Shown in pieces: positions 1 to 7,534 of a stretch of DNA of 21,843 nt (position 1 is its first letter; each line of letters begins with the position of its first letter). Below the pieces are notes generated by a model. It did no database searches. It had not been told where the DNA came from and worked only from the letters and a program-made list of their open reading frames with translations. The position numbers and the translations under genes were made by a program. The DNA lies in NCBI GenBank assembly GCA_021647375.1, contig JAKIUV010000048.1, positions 1-21,843 of the forward strand. The letters are read 5' to 3'. Source of the DNA: Robiginitomaculum sp. (GTDB lineage: Bacteria > Pseudomonadota > Alphaproteobacteria > Caulobacterales > Maricaulaceae).

Positions 1-127
1 TCAAATTTACTCATTCTTCGTTCCTGTAAACACTCCGCCCAGCCCATGAAAAACTCCCAAAAGAAGAAATCCATAAACCGGACAAATGAAGTGCTACATA
101 AAACGGACAATTAGAGTGCTAGCTACA
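1..127 (-). mobile_element. probable end of an insertion sequence (IS21-like), truncated by window edge
   Basis: Two near-identical direct repeats of about 23 bp lie at 73-95 and 98-120; each contains GGACAA followed by a GTGCT end. Read on the minus strand they precede an AGGA Shine-Dalgarno and an ATG at 14-12 that opens a frame (M-S-K-F) running out of the window. Tandem recognition repeats just inside the tip, followed by the transposase start, fit the left end of IS21-family elements. A TG-starting tip (complement of CA at 126-127) would put the boundary near 127. Only four codons of the gene are visible, so the family assignment is inference. Confidence 0.35.
73..120. repeat. two direct repeats of about 23 bp
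   Basis: The units at 73-95 and 98-120 share ATAAA-CGGACAA-T--AGTGCT with a few mismatches and a period of 25 bp. They sit upstream of the putative minus-strand reading frame at the left edge and may be transposase-binding repeats. Confidence 0.65.
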
Positions 128-178
128 AAAGGGTAATTTACTCTAGCCAATTGTGAAACATTGGCTTAATCTTTTGCA

Positions 179-580
179 ATGGGCGACTTTATCGATGATG
201 TAATAAAAAGTGCTGGACTGGTTATGCATGTTGCTGAAACCAATCCAGATATTTACACCTGCACCATAACGGGCACCCAAAACTCTGAATATAGTTGGCA
301 GCGTACTCTTAACACCAAACCTGGTTATGGTTCTCCAACTATCGGGAATGTCCTCTATCACTACGCCCTACGCGCCCAGGAAGTTAACCAATACAGCGAT
401 ATTCTTGAATGGTCAGATGAGAGCAATCGCGACCTGAACGATCCGAAAACCATTCCAGACTACAAACAGCTGGTTCAAGACAAAACAGACCTCCGTCTGT
501 TGCTCGGCGAACCCGCTTACCTATCACTGATGGCCGGGTTGGAAATCAACCAAGCCATCCATAATGCAGGCGGTCATTAA
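179..580 (+). CDS. hypothetical protein, 133 aa
   Basis: This is an unrecognised soluble protein with no signal peptide or membrane segment. The frame is closed upstream by a stop around 167-169, so the ATG at 179 is the likely start, but no convincing Shine-Dalgarno precedes it. The middle (about residues 50-115: PTIGNVL, then an acidic DILEWSDESNRDL stretch, then KTDLRLLLGE) has the layout of small conserved proteins often found in prophages and plasmids (PT-x2-VL, an EDW-like segment, and a C-terminal K-x3-LLG). That resemblance is from memory and weak. The gene lies between two sets of IS-like repeats, and its stop codon overlaps the first copy of the right set, so it could be a passenger or an N-terminally truncated remnant. 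Confidence 0.5.
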   Translation: MGDFIDDVIKSAGLVMHVAETNPDIYTCTITGTQNSEYSWQRTLNTKPGYGSPTIGNVLYHYALRAQEVNQYSDILEWSDESNRDLNDPKTIPDYKQLVQDKTDLRLLLGEPAYLSLMAGLEINQAIHNAGGH

Positions 581-618
581 TAGGTAACTTGGGACAAGAA
601 TAGGTAACTTGGGACAAG
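579..618. repeat. perfect tandem duplication of a 20-bp unit
   Basis: The unit AATAGGTAACTTGGGACAAG occurs at 579-598 and again, identically, at 599-618. It overlaps the stop codon of the upstream hypothetical gene. It shares the core GGACAA and a roughly 20-25 bp period with the repeats at 73-120, which suggests another IS terminus or a solo end; no transposase gene follows on the right. Confidence 0.75.
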
Positions 619-669
619 CCAAGTGAAAAGCAAGGCAAGAAAATTATTGCAATTTTTCATGCTGGAATG

Positions 670-1704
670 CTAACGCCCAATACGTGCTCGTGCCATTTCG
701 TCGGCGATTGTGTCAGTTGTTCGGCCAGTTTCTGTGGCAAGATCAATGATCTCTTCCAGAGTGTTTTCAACACCCTTCAATTTTCTCTCAACCCACTGCG
801 GGCTGTAATTGCCTTCGATTTCTCCAGCGATATTGATAATCCCACCTGCATTGACCACATAGTCCGGGCAATAGAGAATGCCCCTGTCTTGCAGTTCCTG
901 CCCCATTTGGGGAACCGAGAGTTGGTTATTGGCGGCACCCGCTATGATCTTGGCTTGCAATTGGTTGATGGTGTCCGGGTTCAAAATTGCACCCAGCGCA
1001 CATGGTGAAAATATGTCAGCAGCTTGGCTGTAAATCTCGTCGGGTGCGACCGTTTTAGCACCAAATTCTTTGGCGGCACTCCGAACGGCATGCTGATTAA
1101 TATCCGTGACAACCAATTGTGCGCCAGCGCCGTGCAGCAATTTACACACAGTATATCCCACATGGCCAAGCCCTTGCACGGCGACCATTGCGCCGTCCAA
1201 GTCAATCTCGCACTTACTGGCCGCCAACTTGATGCAGCGAAAGACGCCGTCAGCCGTAACTGGGGACGGATCTCCAGACGCAGCATCACCTTCGTCGAGA
1301 CCCGCTACGAATTTAGTTTTAGTGCGGATTGTCCGCATGTCGTCCGTGGTCATGCCTACATCTTCGGCGGTATAATAAGCACCGCCAACCGCATTAATAA
1401 ACTCGCCGAACTTCGCGAACAAAGCTGCACGGTCAAAATCGCCCTCCGGCTTCATCACTACGGCTTTGCCGCCGCCTAGATTTAGCCCTGCCATAGCGTT
1501 TTTATAGCTCATACCGCGCGACAGGCGCAGCACATCACGCAACGCCAAATCGGAATTTTCATAGCGCCAAAACCGTGTCCCGCCCGCAGACGGCCCTAGG
1601 TGGGTTGAATGCACGGCAACAAAGGCTTTCAGGCCAGTTTTCGCATCGTAAAAGCTATGGACACTTTCGTGGCCATCAAAAGACGGGTGTTCAAAAATCG
1701 CCAT
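670..1704 (-). CDS. Glu/Leu/Phe/Val dehydrogenase, leucine dehydrogenase type
   Basis: This 344-aa protein has the length and motifs of NAD-dependent leucine/phenylalanine/valine dehydrogenases, which oxidatively deaminate branched-chain amino acids to 2-oxo acids in the cytoplasm. The N-terminal domain carries the glycine-rich substrate loop GPSAGGTRFW (about 37-46), K68 in SRGMSYKNAMAG and the catalytic lysine K80 in LNLGGGKAV; TAEDVGMT (112-119) supplies the conserved Asp115. The Rossmann dinucleotide loop is VQGLGHVG (176-183). The ATG at 1704 is preceded by AGGATG at good spacing. The gene lies 162 bp downstream of cobT on the same strand and may or may not be co-transcribed. Leucine, valine or phenylalanine preference cannot be decided from the sequence. 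The end of the gene is close to the accessory region at 1-620. Confidence 0.9.
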   Translation of the reverse strand: MAIFEHPSFDGHESVHSFYDAKTGLKAFVAVHSTHLGPSAGGTRFWRYENSDLALRDVLRLSRGMSYKNAMAGLNLGGGKAVVMKPEGDFDRAALFAKFGEFINAVGGAYYTAEDVGMTTDDMRTIRTKTKFVAGLDEGDAASGDPSPVTADGVFRCIKLAASKCEIDLDGAMVAVQGLGHVGYTVCKLLHGAGAQLVVTDINQHAVRSAAKEFGAKTVAPDEIYSQAADIFSPCALGAILNPDTINQLQAKIIAGAANNQLSVPQMGQELQDRGILYCPDYVVNAGGIINIAGEIEGNYSPQWVERKLKGVENTLEEIIDLATETGRTTDTIADEMARARIGR

Positions 1705-1866
1705 ACTGCATCCTGTTGGAAGAACTTGAAAGGAATCAAGCCAAGTAAGAATATTTTTTCAAACTAGAGCTAATCTAGGACAAATAAATTTTGTTATTTT
1801 GAAAACTTGGCAAGGTGGGTTTATTTTTAGCGGGAAAATTGAAACAAAATGAGCGAGTTGACCCCT

Positions 1867-2841
1867 TTAAAGCTCTTTAGCCCCTGCCGCTGCCGCTCGC
1901 AATACACCGAGCGTCAAAGCGGCACCACTGCCATCGCCAATACCTAGACCAAAATCCAGAAGTGGTTTTTTGGCAATGCGGTCAAGCAAGGCACCGTGGG
2001 CAGGTTCGACACTAATGTGGGAAGCGAGACAATGGTCGAGGGCTTGCGGATTAAGTGCATGCAAAATAGCTGCTGCTGCACAGACTGCGTAACCATCCAA
2101 AAGCACCGGAATTTTCTGGTGTCGAGCCGCTAAAATCGCGCCGACCATGCCAGCAATATCCCGCCCGCCAAAGCAGCGCAAAATTTCGAGCGGGTCACCA
2201 AGAATGTTTTTGTGGGTCGCAGCCGCCATTTCCACCGCCTCAATATGGCGAACTGCCTGTACCCCGTCGCCGCCAGCCCAATAACTTGCCGCCCCACCGA
2301 ACAGTCCGCGCGATATACCTGCTGCGGCTGTAGCCGTACCAAAGCCGGCACAGCCGATAACAATAATATCGCAATCTTCGGCCACCACTTCCATGCCGTA
2401 AGCGATCGCACCTGCGCAATCCCGCTCGGACAAGGACGGCTCTAAACGCATATCGGCGGCAGGCGCTTCGATACCCATTTCAAACACTTTAAAAAATGCG
2501 GATTCGGCTCCCGCAATTCCCCGCACCGAAGCAGAGCCAGACGTCAACGAAGCGATACGCGCGCGCGCGCCTTCCACAGGGTCGGCGTCTAAAATAAATT
2601 TGGTGACCTGGTGAGCGCCAATAAACACGCTGACCAAAGGCTTGGACAATGATGGCTCATCTGTGCCCTGCCAGCGTGCCAGCCAAGCTACTGCCCTGCC
2701 TAAACGACCCAAAGGTTTGAGTCCGCCTAAGGAATTATCGAGTTTGTCGTGCAGGCGTTGCTCGGCTTCCAAATCACCTGCGGGCAATTCTGCAGTGAGT
2801 TTTCTGATGTCATCAAATGGGCTTATGGGGTTTCGTGTCAT
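1867..2841 (-). CDS. cobT: nicotinate-nucleotide--dimethylbenzimidazole phosphoribosyltransferase (CobT), diverged
   Basis: The 324-aa protein matches the CobT fold along its length. CobT transfers phosphoribose from nicotinate mononucleotide to the lower-ligand base (usually dimethylbenzimidazole) in cobalamin assembly. Recognisable parts are N-terminal LDNSLGGLKPLGRLG (32-46), IIVIGCAGFGTATAAA, GGRDIAGMVGAILAAR with PVLLDGYAVCAAA, then SVEPAHGALLDRI and FGLGIGDGSGAALTLG. Several normally conserved positions differ. The usual GEGTGA with its catalytic Glu reads GDGSGA (D303), SAEPGH reads SVEPAH, and the N-terminal G-x-HGV-type loop reads GAHQVT. The start ATG follows an AAAGAG-type Shine-Dalgarno. 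No other cobalamin gene is adjacent. The family call is firm, but full activity and base preference are uncertain. Confidence 0.85.
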   Translation of the reverse strand: MTRNPISPFDDIRKLTAELPAGDLEAEQRLHDKLDNSLGGLKPLGRLGRAVAWLARWQGTDEPSLSKPLVSVFIGAHQVTKFILDADPVEGARARIASLTSGSASVRGIAGAESAFFKVFEMGIEAPAADMRLEPSLSERDCAGAIAYGMEVVAEDCDIIVIGCAGFGTATAAAGISRGLFGGAASYWAGGDGVQAVRHIEAVEMAAATHKNILGDPLEILRCFGGRDIAGMVGAILAARHQKIPVLLDGYAVCAAAAILHALNPQALDHCLASHISVEPAHGALLDRIAKKPLLDFGLGIGDGSGAALTLGVLRAAAAGAKEL

Positions 2842-2869
2842 ATTTTCTCTTTTTACCTATTTTGAACTT

Positions 2870-2909
2870 AGGCTTGTTAGCAATCAAGCCTATTTTGCAA
2901 TTTGTCAAC
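2870..2909 (-). promoter_or_regulatory. possible cobT promoter with a palindromic operator-like hairpin
   Basis: On the minus strand a perfect TTGACA (2909-2904) is followed about 17 bp later by a palindrome whose arms AGGCTTG/CAAGCCT (2870-2876 and 2885-2891) are separated by 8 nt. The -10 box would fall inside the palindrome and is poor. This may be an operator or a leader hairpin. No B12-box consensus was found in the gap. Confidence 0.3.
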
Positions 2910-2993
2910 AAAGCTTAAGATTTTCATAATTCCGTAACTACATTCTCCTAATTTGCCCCGATATTTACCTTATGTCAGGACTTGGGGACAAAA

Positions 2994-3566
2994 ATGAGTT
3001 TAAAATTGATTCGCGATGCAATCTTGGTAAGCACTGTTTTCTTAGGCGGTTTTTTTGCTTTGACACAGCGCGAAACCATCTATGATTTCATCGGCATACA
3101 CCCCGCCGACATAGCCGAAGCTAGAGCTAATCGATTAGGCGAAACCGCTGAAGTCAAAACCGTTGATACCGTTAAAACCACCTCCATGGTGGTCAATGGC
3201 TCCGCAACATCCATTAGCAAATCTGCTGATGGGCATTTCTGGGTAGAAGCAAGGGTTAACGCTTCCAGCGTCCGCTTTTTAGTCGATACGGGGGCCAGTG
3301 TGGTTGCACTAACCCCCCGCGATGCGCAGCTCGCCGGGATCAATTTGCAAACCCTAAAATACACATCTGCAGTCAATACGGCAGCCGGTAGAGTAATGGC
3401 GGCACCGGTTACGTTATCAATCGTATCGGTCGGCAATGTTACTGTAAGAGATGTCCGCGCCGTTATCATTAGTAAAGGCCTCCCGCACTCTTTACTCGGC
3501 ATGAGTTATCTCGGTGAATTGCAAAGCGTTGAGGCCAGCAAAGGCTTGATGATTTTACGCCAGTAA
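2994..3566 (+). CDS. retropepsin-like clan AA aspartic protease, membrane-anchored (TIGR02281-type)
   Basis: The 190-aa protein has one N-terminal hydrophobic segment (about residues 8-24) and a C-terminal single-domain aspartic protease. The active-site motif is FLVDTGASVVALT (D98-T99-G100), and a conserved hydrophobic-GMSYLG segment lies near the C terminus. Such proteins are common in Alphaproteobacteria, where one Asp per monomer implies a dimeric, retroviral-protease-like enzyme facing the periplasm; the substrate is unknown. A TTG at 2982 is in frame, but the ATG at 2994 is preferred because TTGGGGAC just upstream serves as the Shine-Dalgarno. The gene is divergent from cobT and is followed at once by the palindromic repeat at 3571. 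Confidence 0.85.
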   Translation: MSLKLIRDAILVSTVFLGGFFALTQRETIYDFIGIHPADIAEARANRLGETAEVKTVDTVKTTSMVVNGSATSISKSADGHFWVEARVNASSVRFLVDTGASVVALTPRDAQLAGINLQTLKYTSAVNTAAGRVMAAPVTLSIVSVGNVTVRDVRAVIISKGLPHSLLGMSYLGELQSVEASKGLMILRQ

Positions 3567-3570
3567 CAGA

Positions 3571-3858
3571 TTAGGCTCAGGACCTATTAAATACATCACT
3601 TCTGTTGGTCATATCCGCTCTTGGAACAAGGAAAACTGTCGCAGGACTAGCCATAGCTAATTCCGGGGCGGGGCTAATTCCGGACAGGTTTTCGCCGCGC
3701 CAAGGGCGGATATGGCCAACCCTTCGGGCTTTTGCCTGTGTGTTTTCTGAGCAGGCGCAAGCCCGAAGGGCGTGCCATTCACGCTCAAGGGCTTGCAACG
3801 CACTCAGGGAACACATAACAAAAGCAGAATTGATGTATTTAATAGATCCTGTGCCTAA
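3571..3858. repeat. 288-bp nested-palindrome element (MITE-like or structured intergenic repeat)
   Basis: The element is bounded by imperfect terminal inverted repeats of 34 bp (3571-3604 and 3825-3858; 31 of 34 positions match), both beginning TTAGGC. Inside lie two more inverted pairs: 3606-3624 with 3700-3718 (17 of 19 Watson-Crick, with the two exceptions G-U compatible in plus-strand RNA) and 3720-3738 with 3752-3770 (17 of 19). A direct repeat GCTAATTCCGG occurs at 3656-3666 and 3674-3684. The whole would fold as a closed multi-branched structure. It exactly fills the gap between two convergent genes and its right arm covers the stop codon of the tauE-like gene. It may act as a bidirectional terminator, a non-autonomous transposable element, or both. 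I see no target-site duplication. Confidence 0.75.
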
Positions 3859-4694
3859 GACAACAAAGCTTTACGCAACATATTCAGTGCGACCAGCAAC
3901 AGGCAAATCCCAAAAGCCATACGCAATTTGTCCTGCTGCATTTTGTGAGCTGTGCTTACCCCAAGCGGAATGAACATAAAACTCATACTGGCGATAAGGG
4001 CAAAACCCAATAGATTTACATAGCCCAAAGACAATGGCGGGCGCCCTGCTACGCCCTGCCCGCTTATGATGAAACCAATCGTCGCCGGGATACTAATAAA
4101 AATACCGAGCGCCGCCGCCGTACCTATTGCGCTGTGAATACGCTTACCACAAAGCACCATAAATGTCACACCGAACGAGCCAAAGCCGATGCCCATAAGC
4201 GAGCAAAGTGCACCGAGCGAAAAACCAATGGGCGGCGTCGCTGCGTTGAGCGGAACCTTGTTCGCCAACCGCCAATCTGGCCGTCCAAATATAAGCTGCA
4301 GGGCGATCAAGCTTGTCATACCGCCGAAAATCAATGTCAGAATCTCCCCGGACAGATGTTTTGCCAAAACTGCGGCAGCCAACAACGAACCTATTGCTAT
4401 CCATACCCCCCAACTGACCAATTTGTTTTTGGGCCAGATCATACCCCAGTCGACGGCATCATGTTTGTTATGCCCAGAAGCCGACCGTAAAGATGTTACG
4501 ATGATGATCGCGGTCGATGTCGCCACGGCAGCGTGCATGATAATCTCGCTTGGATAACCAAGGGCGCTGAATGTATAATAGAGCGCGGGCACAATTATTG
4601 TCCCGCCGCCAATGCCGAACAGGCCGGCGCTGAATCCGGCGGCTGCACCAACCGCCATCAACGCCGTCACCAAATATATGGTTTGCACATCCAT
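3855..4694 (-). CDS. TauE/SafE-family sulfite/organosulfonate exporter-type permease
   Basis: This is a 279-aa polytopic inner-membrane protein with two homologous halves. The first starts with AGFSAGLFGIGGGTIIVPAL (about 19-38), the family signature. The second repeats it as LCSLMGIGFGSFGVTFMVLCG (about 163-183). Roughly seven or eight hydrophobic segments are visible. The family moves sulfite, sulfoacetate, taurine-derived sulfonates or other small anions; the substrate here is not predictable. The ATG overlaps the TGA stop of dusA by one base (TGATG), so translation is probably coupled to dusA. The stop codon lies inside the right arm of the palindromic element at 3571-3858. Confidence 0.85.
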   Translation of the reverse strand: MDVQTIYLVTALMAVGAAAGFSAGLFGIGGGTIIVPALYYTFSALGYPSEIIMHAAVATSTAIIIVTSLRSASGHNKHDAVDWGMIWPKNKLVSWGVWIAIGSLLAAAVLAKHLSGEILTLIFGGMTSLIALQLIFGRPDWRLANKVPLNAATPPIGFSLGALCSLMGIGFGSFGVTFMVLCGKRIHSAIGTAAALGIFISIPATIGFIISGQGVAGRPPLSLGYVNLLGFALIASMSFMFIPLGVSTAHKMQQDKLRMAFGICLLLVALNMLRKALLS

Positions 4695-5680
4695 CAGGCC
4701 GCTTTCTCTTTAGCCCGTAATAGAGCTTCAAAAGCGGTCTCTATGCGCCGGGACGGCGTCAGTGACCGATCGGCCTCGCTTAAACTGCGCCGCCATAAAC
4801 GCGCCCCTTTTTCACCGTGGAAAAGCCCCATGATATGGCGAGCCAAAGCTTTCACCGTCGGGTCTGTGCCTTCAACACTTCGCGCATACTCTATAAGCTG
4901 TTGAACCACATCTGTACGGGTAAACCTGCTAACGGGTTGTCCGTAAAACACCTCATCCACGCGGCTTAACATCCACGGATTGTGATAAGCTGCACGACCA
5001 AGCATGACACCATCAAGATTACTTACTTCTACTTGAGCCTGCTCAAGCGTGGACAAACCACCGTTCAGAGAAATGATCAATTCAGGAAACTCAACTTTCA
5101 TTGCCCGCACCAGGTCATACTCCAAAGGTGGGATCGTGCGGTTTTCTTTCGGACTTAATCCCTTAAGCCAAGCCTTACGGGCGTGAATAATGAAATGTTT
5201 GCAACCTGCCGCGCTCACGATTTTCAAAAATTCGGGTAAAGTCTCCGCAGGCACTTGCTCATCAATTCCAATGCGGCATTTTATGGTCACGGGAATATCG
5301 ACGGCTGCCTGCATCGCAACAAAACATTTAGCCACCAAGTCCGGCTCTGCCATCAAGCTAGCCCCAAACCGTCCAGCCTGAACCCGGTCAGATGGACACC
5401 CAACATTCAAGTTGATCTCATCATACCCGTAATCCGCCCCAATCCGCGCAGCCTGCGCCAATTTCACAGGGTCACAACCCCCTACCTGCAAAGCAACAGG
5501 CTGCTCACGCGCATCAAACCCCAGCAAATATTCCCGGTTCCCATGTATGACAGCATCCGCCACAACCATCTCGGAATACAAAAGTGCCCGCCCCGACAAC
5601 ATCCGGTGAAACACCCGACAATGCCGATCCGTCCAATCCATCATGGGTGCAACGGCGAAATTGTGTGTGGTCTTTCTCAT
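4694..5680 (-). CDS. dusA: tRNA-dihydrouridine synthase DusA
   Basis: DusA is an FMN-dependent enzyme that reduces uridine 20/20a in the tRNA D-loop using NADPH. The protein is 328 aa from the chosen start. It shows VAPMMDWTDRHCR (10-22), the catalytic cysteine C95 in NLNVGCPSDRVQ, K134 in TIKCRIG, IIHARKAWLKG (H166, R168, K169) and SLNGG, with a basic C-terminal helical domain. The combination NVGCPSDRVQAGRFGA with HARKAWLKGLSPKENR is DusA-specific rather than DusB or DusC. The frame is open to a GTG at 5746, adding 22 residues, but the ATG at 5680 places the conserved domain at the usual distance and is preceded by a GTGAG-like site. It is the first gene of a two-gene unit with the TauE/SafE-like permease. 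Confidence 0.93.
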   Translation of the reverse strand: MRKTTHNFAVAPMMDWTDRHCRVFHRMLSGRALLYSEMVVADAVIHGNREYLLGFDAREQPVALQVGGCDPVKLAQAARIGADYGYDEINLNVGCPSDRVQAGRFGASLMAEPDLVAKCFVAMQAAVDIPVTIKCRIGIDEQVPAETLPEFLKIVSAAGCKHFIIHARKAWLKGLSPKENRTIPPLEYDLVRAMKVEFPELIISLNGGLSTLEQAQVEVSNLDGVMLGRAAYHNPWMLSRVDEVFYGQPVSRFTRTDVVQQLIEYARSVEGTDPTVKALARHIMGLFHGEKGARLWRRSLSEADRSLTPSRRIETAFEALLRAKEKAA

Positions 5681-5967
5681 AGGCTCACTTATTGCGAATA
5701 TGAGTACTTTGCGCAAGACCCTTACGGCGCCCCTCAGCCATTTCACCGGGGCTATTTTGCGTTCAGCTATGTAGTGTACTCAGAAACTCAGACCACAGAA
5801 GCTAAAGCTGCTTTGCCATTCCCTTTAGTTTCAATCGGAGTCGTCAAAGCCTCAAATCAGTATGACGATATGCTAAAGTGCGTTAGAGCGGTTTGCGTTC
5901 ATTTGCAATAGTATCAAGTGTCAGATCGAGCCAAACTGTTGCAAGTAAATAACAAGCCAGCAACGTG

Positions 5968-7308
5968 CTATTCGAATGCGTCTTCTTTGAACAATTCTTC
6001 GCGGTCTACTTTTTTGTCCGTGATTTTTGCTGTCTCTATGATGAGATCAACAACTTTCTCCTCAAATATAGGCGCACGGAATTGGGCTACGGCATCAGGA
6101 TTTTGCTGGAAGAACTCTATGACTTGCTGTTCTTCGCCCGGATAACGGCGGGCTTCGGCAATCATGGCTTGTTGTAGCTCTTCATTGGTAATTTGGACTT
6201 CGGCTTTGGCACCTATCTCGGCTAGAACCAAACCAAGACGCACGCGGCGCTCTGCGATTTTCATGTAATCAGCCTTTAGTTTTTTGTCAGACTTCTTGGC
6301 GTCGTCCTCATCAAGCTGCCCAGCTTCTTTTTCTTTTTCAACCTGTGTCCAGATATTAGAAAACTCGGCTTCGACCATGTTTGGCGGCAGATCAAAATCG
6401 TGTTTACCGTCCAATTCGTCCAAGATAGCCCGTTTAAGCTTCATACGGGATTGTCCGTCAAGTTCACTTTGCACTTGCTCACTCACTACTTTTTTCAAGC
6501 CGTCCAAATCATCAAAGCCAAATTTCTTGGCCAGTTCGTCGTCGAGGTCAGCAGGTTTGCCGCCTTGGACTTCTAACACTTCGGTCTCGAAAACTGCTTC
6601 TTTATTAGCCAATTCAGCAACTTGGTATTCAGCAGGGAATGTTACTTTTACGTCCAATTTGTCACCAGCTTTAGCGCCGATTAACTGGTCTTCGAAACCT
6701 GGGATAAAGCTATCTGAACCAAGAACCAATTGATGCTCATCCATTGCGCCGCCGTCAAAGGCTTCGCCGTCAACGCGACCAACAAAGTTGATAAGTACGG
6801 CATCATCTTTTTTGGCTTTGGCGGTTTTGGCTTTTTTCTTGTAAGTCACCTGACCTTTAGTCAGTTCAGCCAAACGCTCGTCCACATCTTTGTCCTCAAG
6901 CTCGCATTTCAAACGTGTCAATTTTAGTGTCTTCGGGTCAACAGGTTCAAACTCGGGAATAGTTTCGACTTCCAAAGTATATTCCAAATCAGCTTTCCCT
7001 GTCGTCACTTCTGCGCCGTTGGCACGTAGATCAATCTTAGGTTGGCCTGCGGGGCGCAACTTGTTGTCCTCAATGACCTTTTGGGTGGTCTCTGTAACAG
7101 TTTCCTGCACGACATCATTCATGATGCTTTGGCCGAACATTTTACGGATGTGACTGACTGGTACTTTTCCGGGACGAAAACCGTTCAATTTGACTTGTGG
7201 CTGCATTTCTTTGATTTTTGCCGCCAGTTTAGTTTCCATGTCATCTTTGCTGATTTTAATCTCGAAAGAGCGTGAGAGACCTTTAGATTTTGCTTCTTTA
7301 ACTTCCAT
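5968..7308 (-). CDS. tig: trigger factor, ribosome-associated chaperone and peptidyl-prolyl isomerase
   Basis: The 446-aa protein has the full three-domain layout. The N-terminal ribosome-binding domain carries the GFRPGKVP signature (43-50), which contacts ribosomal protein L23. The FKBP-type PPIase domain (about 150-245) contains DDAVLINFVGRVDGEAFDGG and FIPGFEDQLIGAKAGD. A long charged helical C-terminal chaperone domain follows. It binds nascent chains at the exit tunnel. An in-frame TTG at 7320 adds four residues (MDTD); the ATG at 7308 is preferred, since MEVKEAKSKGLSRSF matches the family's usual beginning. The usual downstream partners clpP, clpX and lon do not follow it within the window; dusA lies downstream on the same strand after a 287-bp gap in the other gene order. 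Confidence 0.95.
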   Translation of the reverse strand: MEVKEAKSKGLSRSFEIKISKDDMETKLAAKIKEMQPQVKLNGFRPGKVPVSHIRKMFGQSIMNDVVQETVTETTQKVIEDNKLRPAGQPKIDLRANGAEVTTGKADLEYTLEVETIPEFEPVDPKTLKLTRLKCELEDKDVDERLAELTKGQVTYKKKAKTAKAKKDDAVLINFVGRVDGEAFDGGAMDEHQLVLGSDSFIPGFEDQLIGAKAGDKLDVKVTFPAEYQVAELANKEAVFETEVLEVQGGKPADLDDELAKKFGFDDLDGLKKVVSEQVQSELDGQSRMKLKRAILDELDGKHDFDLPPNMVEAEFSNIWTQVEKEKEAGQLDEDDAKKSDKKLKADYMKIAERRVRLGLVLAEIGAKAEVQITNEELQQAMIAEARRYPGEEQQVIEFFQQNPDAVAQFRAPIFEEKVVDLIIETAKITDKKVDREELFKEDAFE

Positions 7309-7534
7309 GTCCGTATCCAAATTGTTCTTGCGCCTAACATTATATATGCTTTAGCGACTATAATTCCTGTTAAACTGGCAACCTTGCCAAGTTTGTGCCG
7401 CGCCTTATGTCACGCCTTTACGCAATGTGCAACGGCATTTTTCGCCCAATGCATAATGGCATTTTATTGTCTTTTACATTCCTGCCGTATATGCCAAAAA
7501 TAAACGATAAATTAGACATCGGAGCGGCTATATT

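Noticed and set aside
1024..1479. Long plus-strand open frame (151 codons) and others opposite the leucine dehydrogenase gene
   Set aside because: They lie wholly antisense to a well-conserved enzyme and show no recognisable domain.
2842..2993. Cobalamin riboswitch upstream of cobT
   Set aside because: The 150-bp gap has no B12-box consensus and is too short for the usual aptamer; only a simple palindrome is present.
3577..3973. Open frames on both strands across the palindromic element
   Set aside because: They read through inverted repeats, giving mirrored low-information peptides, and one runs into the tauE-like gene; no ribosome-binding site or family resemblance.
5747..5967. Search for a tRNA or small RNA between dusA and tig
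   Set aside because: No cloverleaf, terminator or conserved motif could be made out in this 220-bp gap.
1804..7394. A 13-bp word AACTTGGCAAGGT shared by 1804-1816 and the minus strand of 7382-7394
   Set aside because: Matches of this length are expected by chance in a window of this size; no palindrome or promoter context supports it.
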